Shown here one piece after another: positions 20,365 to 25,604 of a DNA stretch of 25,604 bases; position 1 is the stretch's first letter; the number at the start of each line of letters is the position of its first letter. Position numbers and translations under genes: made by a program. The notes beneath the pieces are model-generated. The model had not been told where the DNA came from, did not search any database, and worked only from the letters and a program-made list of their open reading frames with translations. The DNA comes from Carex sylvatica (taxonomy: Eukaryota; Streptophyta; Magnoliopsida; Poales; Cyperaceae), in assembly GCA_964058845.1 (NCBI GenBank), contig CAXKVR010000047.1, positions 1-25,604 on the forward strand. Direction: 5' to 3'.

Positions 20365-23300
20365 TCATCTGGCCCGACGTGCGAATAAACCTAAAAAACG
20401 ACCAGATTTTCTTGTACCAGCGGCAGGTGCAGCATTACTTGTAGATGCTTGGCTACTAGATGATTGGCTCGCAGGAGGGGGGGGATGTGTTCTACCAGTT
20501 GCTCCAGCAACAACTCTAGCATTTTCTCTTTCATTGTGTGCGTTTATGGCATCTGGACATAACAATAAAATTCAGTTACTACTATAATAAAATCATAAAT
20601 TAGTGTTATACAAAAAAAAAAATACCTGCTGTGCGCCTTTCAGAAACAGAACGACGAGCTCAATTTCCCGACGGTCGCCTACTGCCCATCTCGTCCATGG
20701 TCATTACAACACGCTTGTGTCTCCTTCTCCCCTTTCTTATCCATTCTTCTGAAGGAAGTATTCTATCACCGACATATGAAGGCCACTCATGCTGATCGGG
20801 ATAAGAATGGAAAGATCCACCCCAAGTGGAAACAAGGTAATCGGTACGATACATGTCAGCAACATAGTGATCCTCACAGTAGTTTCTCACTCGGCATACC
20901 GCCATCAGGTGACTACAGGGTATGTGACTTAGTTGGGGTCCTTGGCATGTACAGGTTACCGTCCTGGCATCTCCGAATTTAACCACGTACTTGCAAGCCC
21001 TCTTCACAAACTCCATAGTGCCATCTGATTTGCGGCTGGTAGGAACGTATTCATTTGGATTTTGCACTTCGAATTATGTACCATTATTTCCCATCGGGAT
21101 CACGTTCATAGTTGCACCTTTGTCCCTGTGTTGTTTTAGTTTCTCCTCTACCCTTGTTGAAAATGACTGGTTCATCCTTATTAATTATGCGGCCTTAGCA
21201 CGCCGTTCTTGAAACCAGGCATTTAACTTGTAAAATGTGTCTTCTACAATTGCAGCCACAGGTAACATCCGGCTCTGCTTGAATACTGCATTCAGCGACT
21301 CGGACCCGTTGGTGGTCATAATTCCCCAATGCCAACCTCCATCACGAGATTGATATATTTTCTCGTATGCTGCATCTTCGTTGACATCTCGGGGATTATT
21401 TTTGCCGACCTTCATTAAGTAAAGATTTGCCTTTGGCATGTACTACAGAAAAATAAGAAAATAAAATAATATAAGTAAACAATTGTACTAAAAAACCGTC
21501 GTCTAAAAATACAATAATATATGTAAACAACTGTAATATATATACCTTTGCAAAACTGCGACTCATCTCTACCACTCTTCTCGGCTTTTTCTTTCTGCAA
21601 TTTCGTCTAAATGTTTCTAGAACCCACTTGTCATTTCCGGTTGCCTTGGAAAGGTTCTCCGCAACGTGTTGCATACACAACCTGTGCACACACTCACCAG
21701 TACGTGTTGACCAACCGTAATCTTCACGATCAAACACAAATTTTATTTCTTTGTGCTGGTCTGATATCACACAGAAAAACTTTCCTTCCCCAATCACCCG
21801 TCTTCTTAAAAACTGCATAAAGAATCCCCAGTTCTCACCATCCTCTTTACGAACAATTGCATAGGCCAAAGGCAACAACTGGTTCTCAGCATCATATGCA
21901 CATGCTATCAGTAACCTCCCCTCATAACGGCCAGACATAAAGCATGCATCAATGCTGATAACGGGTCTGATGTATGGCATAGCTTGGATACAAGCACCAA
22001 AAGCCCATGCTATGCCCTTGAATTGTTGAGCTCCCTCTATTAGCATTCATTCTTTATCAAAAAAGGGGCCATGCCACCTCTCATATACAGTACCGACATT
22101 TGTACTTGCCATGGCCTGGAGCAATGGTGCCAAATAGCCGTATGAATCCTTCCAACTACCGAATATTCTGCAAATTGCAAGTTCACGATCTCTCCACAGC
22201 CTGTTGTATTTTGGGGTTACATATTTGTATTTGTGTCTGACGGTTCTAGCCACCGCCTTGATGCTCATGGATGGATCCTCCTTAATTTCTTCCTCAATTG
22301 CATCGGTAATTAGTGATGCCGTCAGCTGTGAATGGTCTGTCCTAGTGGATGCAGACTTGCATGTATGGGATGGTTCACACTTCTTAATCATCCATGCTTC
22401 TCCGGCACCTGCAGGGGTTGCAAAAAGGCGAAACTCGCACCGCGGGTGAGTTTTACACAGCACAACTAACCTTGTTCGATCCCTTTTGTGTATTTTACAT
22501 TCCCAGTTGCCGTGAACATGAGTCTCGTAGATTTTTTTTATAAGTTCATCTATGTTGGTATAAAGTTTCCCCGGGGCAAGTTCGTCATTGTATACAACAC
22601 GAGGGCCAAAATAACTAATGTCTGCCTCTTCAAAAGCTGTGGTATCGTTCAATGTGGCGACCGGATGCTTATTTCCCCGACCTCTAATTGAGAATTTTTC
22701 TTCCCTGGATAATCCTGGTGCAATTGCATCGCCATCTGATAAGTCATCGGATTCCCAAATTCCTTCGTATTCATCCCCCATTTCCATTTCCCTTTCTGGT
22801 ATGGCATCAATAGCATCAACATTAATATCAATATCAGTTTGATTAACGGGTACCGGTCCTGACTCTGGCATAGTTGAAAATCTAGGGATTATGGGTGTCT
22901 GTCTGGGTAGTGGTGGTAACTCTTCAGTATCTTCAGTATTTTGAGGGGAGTTGTGGTACCCCTGGTTGTCATAAGGGGAGTGGTGGTGGTACCCCTGGTT
23001 GTCATAAGGGGAGTGGTGGTGGTACCCCGGGTTGTCATAAGGGGAGTGATGGTGGTACCCCGGGTTGTCATAACCGGAAGGTCCAGCTCCGGCAGCACTA
23101 GAAGGTCCAGCCCCACCTCGGGGAACCCTCTTTAAATATATGTCCATTACGGAGACCCCACTAGACTCAAATTGAGTGTACACAACTCTCCACAAATTCA
23201 CATCTGTTATTGGAAACCTCACAAAGTAAGGTCTACCTCCCGCCCCACCCCTTTGTGAGTTGTCAATCCGTGTAGCCAATTCTATTTCATACCTGTTGGG

Positions 23301-23450
23301 GTTTACAGCAGTCTTTTCGTATATTATCTGCTTAAGTTCCTGAAATGTGGTATTTTCATTAACCTCGAAGCCAAATGCCGCGTCTTTCGTGTAATACACG
23401 CCATCTACACCCTTTTGTAGCTTGCCGCCCATATACAGTGCAACTAACAT
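20365..23450 (-). pseudogene. MURA-like (MuDR family) MULE transposase, disrupted
   Basis: Three exons: 23450-21546, 21442-20626 and 20552-20365, with GT-AG borders, giving about 969 codons. The order of parts is: N-terminal beta-grasp (PB1-like) region (about 1-110); a GAGPSS linker and an 11-residue YHHHSPYDN-G repeat (126-169); an acidic stretch; the MuDR N-terminal DNA-binding zinc region of WRKY-GCM1 type (C332, C338, H362, C364); and the MULE catalytic domain with D501 (SIDACF), D564 (ISDQHKE), CMQH at 592-595 and E683 (NGSESLN). A SWIM finger follows with C799, C801, C811 and H813, then a Ser/Ala-rich, basic C-terminus. All catalytic and zinc residues are kept. In-frame stops lie at codons 468 (TGA, 22047-22049), 721 (TAA, 21185-21187), 758 (TAA, 21074-21076) and 896 (TGA, 20660-20662). 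I see no frameshift. It would cut and paste the element by binding its TIRs. This copy cannot make the full protein. Confidence 0.93.
22945..23073 (-). repeat. 33-bp coding tandem repeat in the transposase
   Basis: Four units (30, 33, 33 and 33 bp) starting GGGGAG on the plus strand encode YHHHSPYDN(P/Q)G on the minus strand. The His/Tyr-rich repeat separates the N-terminal domain from the DNA-binding domain. The high identity between units implies recent expansion. Confidence 0.92.
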
Positions 23451-23468
23451 CTTTTACTTAACAAACTA

Positions 23469-23682
23469 CATTTAAAAAAAATAATTTTATAAGTATTATA
23501 ATAATTGTTCAGTAATTATAACGAGCACAATAATAAATGGCTAATTTAAAAAAAAATTACGTGTTGCTACAGTAATGCTACAGTAATGTTATGGTAATGT
23601 TACAGTAATGCTACGGTAATGCTACAGTAATTGACTAATTAGTAATAATTAAAAAAATTTACAAAATAATACTTGTCGTTAC
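23469..23682 (-). other. Possible 5' untranslated intron of the transposase gene
   Basis: On the minus strand a CCT|GTAACG donor candidate (23682) and a TTTTTTTTAAATGTAG acceptor (ending at 23469) bracket AT-rich sequence, 18 bp before the ATG at 23450. The acceptor is the same string as that of the PMD leader intron. The donor is weak and other choices are possible. Confidence 0.35.
23565..23630 (-). repeat. 11-bp minisatellite, six units
   Basis: There are six tandem units of TGCTACAGTAA or close variants (plus strand), 115-180 bp upstream of the transposase start codon. It may lie in the leader intron, or it may carry regulatory or transposase-binding sites. Confidence 0.88.
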
Positions 23683-23769
23683 AGGAGACGGGCGCGAATT
23701 CTTTTTGGTTCGGAATGAGAAATGAGGCAGAGAAGAGAGAGAATGAGGCAGAGGAGAGAAAATATACTT

Positions 23770-23952
23770 ATAGCGGACCGCCAGGGGAGGGGCGGTTTGC
23801 TTGGGGTAGTGGACCGCCCAGGGGTGGGGCGGTTTGCTTGGGGTAGTGGACCGCCTTGGGCCCTGGCGGTCGAGATAGTAATAAAAAAAATTTAATTACA
23901 GAGACATTATTAAAATTTAGTTTTTTTTAAGGGGTATTAATAAAAATGACCG
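23770..23952 (-). repeat. MULE right terminal inverted repeat
   Basis: This is the inverted counterpart of 15347-15529. Its subterminal part holds two good copies of GGCGGTCCACTACCCCAAGC followed by AAACCGCCCC, where the left end has one good and one decayed copy. It is the likely promoter region of the transposase. Confidence 0.88.
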
Positions 23953-23961
23953 CAAAAATTC
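23953..23961. repeat. MULE target-site duplication, right
   Basis: CAAAAATTC is an exact copy of 15338-15346, immediately after the right TIR. Confidence 0.9.
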
Positions 23962-24025
23962 AATGCATGCATGCACTGAACTTTTAGATTCAATGCACTG
24001 AACTGGAGAAAGTTGTACTACGAAA

Positions 24026-24046
24026 TCAGTAGCAGAGCAAAAATTC
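24026..24046. repeat. 21-bp direct repeat of the sequence left of the MULE
   Basis: TCAGTAGCAGAGCAAAAATT plus one C occurs here and at 15326-15346. The left copy includes the MULE TSD. The right copy lies 64 bp beyond the right TSD, so it is not explained by the TSD itself and points to a short duplication in the target before insertion. Confidence 0.8.
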
Positions 24047-24926
24047 TTTGAAAGAGATGATGATCAGCACTGTACAGTGGGCCCGGTGGCAAGGTATGGG
24101 CTTGAACTAGGGCGGAACTTTTCAGGAAAGAAGGATAAAAGAACACGTTGTCGGTTTTCACATTTTATAAAGTTGTGAAAAATATCACTGTTGTAAATAA
24201 GGATAAAAGAGCACTATCAAGTAATTAATTAAAAATAAATAAAAATAATAGACTGATTAGTTAGAAAAATTCGTAACAGTTTGATCACCGCCAATAATTA
24301 ATTGGCTAATTAATCAGTTTAAATAAACGTCTTTTATAACAGTGAAAAATATAAGTTTGTGTTCACCAAAAGTCAGAGATTTAATAAGCTAATACTTCAA
24401 AATCTATTGAATTAATTTTAAATAACTAACATACCGTTGAAATTTATTATTCTTCCTACCATATCAAAGTGCTTTTTTGAGTTTTGCCAATAGCTTGCCC
24501 AAGAACTGAACCCCCTATATTAACTTCATGAGTGAGGGACTTACATGTAAAATCAAATTAATTTAATATAAAGTGAAGCATTAAAAAATAATAAAAATTA
24601 AATAAAGAAAAATTAAGTTAATTTTTTTTAACCGCTTAATTTTGTACTTAATTAATTTAAAATTTATAAATTTTGTAGATAACATATCACTTATGAAATA
24701 TATCAATTTTAACGATTTAGTCTAATTCATCATTGAAAATCAATCCAATAAATTTTATGATTAAGATCACTAAATAACTGAGTGAGCTTAAAAACAACAT
24801 AATTCTACTCGTATTTGACAAACAGTTGTACACAATTCACAATTAATATTTTGTGAGACTGAGGGCGTGTTCGACGGTACATATTGGTATGTATTTCTGT
24901 AGGAATTGGGCAATACAATCCATAAG
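24047..24926. other. AT-rich non-coding stretch
   Basis: No gene is seen. Weak inverted similarity exists between about 24160-24205 and 24335-24360 (AACAGTGAAAAATATA-type sequence), too diffuse to call an element. Confidence 0.45.
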
Positions 24927-25134
24927 GAATTCGTATCCTCTGCATTAACTTAAAAAGGAACCTTTTGCGTTAAAGAATAGTCACTGTCCAATTAGCTTTA
25001 AGATTCGTGTGAATTAAATCTACACTAATATTAAAGACTCCTATGTTTTAGACCGAGGTCGGATGGATTCTATTTATAATTGAATGTATTAACTCAAAAG
25101 ATGCTCTTTTGAGTTGATGCAGATGATGCGGACT
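24927..25134. mobile_element. MITE-like element, family 1 copy 2
   Basis: Left GAATTCGTATCCTCTGCATT followed by AACTTAAAA, and right (inverted) CATCATCTGCATCAACTCAA followed by AAGAGCATCTTTTGAGTTAA, match the arms of the element at 3991-4248, including the subterminal TTAACTCAAAA/TTTTGAGTTAA palindrome. The outermost bases are less certain. Confidence 0.55.
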
Positions 25135-25604
25135 CAACTGGTGTTTGACAATCATTTTTCCCAACTCAATTTGAATTTGTGTTATTATCCATTTCTCATT
25201 TCATAGTTCAAATTGATGAGAAAAAACAAATTGAATCCAAACTCATGTTTTTATTTTCCATAACTCTTGGAGGTGTCATTATTCATTAACCTTAGTCCTT
25301 TGTTTTCCCTCTTTCAAAACTAACATAATTAACTTATTATTAATTATAATTTAATTTACAATATTTGTTGTTACAAAAAAAATGAATTCAAAATATTTAA
25401 TAAATACAAATAATATTAAGTATAACAAAATTGTAAAAAAATAAAATGCCTATTTGTATTTTATTTCAAACAAATTAAAAAATTAGTATCAATTTGCTAA
25501 CTTAAATTTTTAATTTATTTTTCGGTATAATTGGATAACAAGTTTATGAGCAAAAGCATCATTATGAAATAATAATAATAAGTATTGTTATGTTAAGCTT
25601 TAAT
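25135..25604. other. AT-rich non-coding end of window
   Basis: No gene, RNA or structured repeat is recognised. Confidence 0.45.

Larger units (their letters stand above)
15347..23952. mobile_element. Complete two-gene Mutator-like element with PMD gene and MURA-like transposase
   Basis: The 8606-bp element is bounded by TIRs starting CGG(C/T)CATTTTTATTAATAC and by the 9-bp TSD CAAAAATTC. It carries a PMD gene (plus, 16771-19898) and a transposase gene (minus, 23450-20365), transcribed toward each other from the TIRs, with 466 bp between stop codons. Leader regions on both sides are C/T-rich, and both genes seem to have a 5' untranslated intron ending in the same T8AAATGTAG acceptor. Both reading frames are broken, so this copy is not autonomous, although the structure is complete. 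TIR divergence (8 of the first 90 bases) indicates moderate age. Confidence 0.93.

Noticed and set aside
22204..23135. Plus-strand open frames across the transposase
   Set aside because: Antisense shadows of the minus-strand transposase coding sequence.
1..25604. CRISPR array, tRNA or rRNA genes, bacterial operons
   Set aside because: No regular spacer-repeat array, cloverleaf or rRNA-like sequence was recognised. The tandem repeats present are minisatellites without spacers.

Overview
This is flowering-plant nuclear DNA, probably monocot, though the species cannot be fixed from the sequence. It is AT-rich, has GT-AG introns, and carries plant-only protein families: a BAHD acyltransferase, the plant mobile domain, and a MuDR-type transposase with a SWIM finger. 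Nearly everything else is nested transposon DNA. The window holds one host gene fragment that could be functional.

Layout. 117-1051 is a non-autonomous Mutator-like element with long terminal inverted repeats (TIRs) and a 9-bp target-site duplication (TSD). 2741-3145 (minus) is exon 1 of a BAHD hydroxycinnamoyltransferase-like gene, with a TATA box at 3242-3250. Its catalytic second exon is not in the window. 3260-15300 has no intact gene. It holds inverted-repeat (MITE-like) elements, a 1.0-kb hAT-like insertion (5681-6711), a 3.5-kb PIF/Harbinger-like element (9443-12914) with a hAT MITE inside it (9844-10434), several long foldback repeats, and two collinear copies (about 5.1-9.2 kb and 12.9-15.0 kb) of one older sequence. 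The second copy serves as an empty-site reference for three insertions in the first.

The main object is a complete 8606-bp Mutator-like element (MULE) at 15347-23952, with about 183-bp TIRs and a 9-bp TSD. It carries two multi-exon genes facing each other, each reading inward from a TIR. On the left is a plant-mobile-domain (PMD) gene (16771-19898, plus, 8 exons, about 847 codons). On the right is the MURA-like transposase (23450-20365, minus, 3 exons, about 969 codons) with a DNA-binding WRKY-GCM1-like zinc finger, a DDE domain and a SWIM finger. The layout resembles maize MuDR (mudrA and mudrB, convergent from the TIRs), with a PMD gene in the second position. Both genes are broken: five in-frame stops plus a frameshift in the PMD gene, and four stops in the transposase. 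The two TIRs differ mostly by C/T transitions, as expected for a silenced, methylated copy.

The last 1.6 kb (24047-25604) has no gene, only a second copy of a MITE family also found at 3991-4248.
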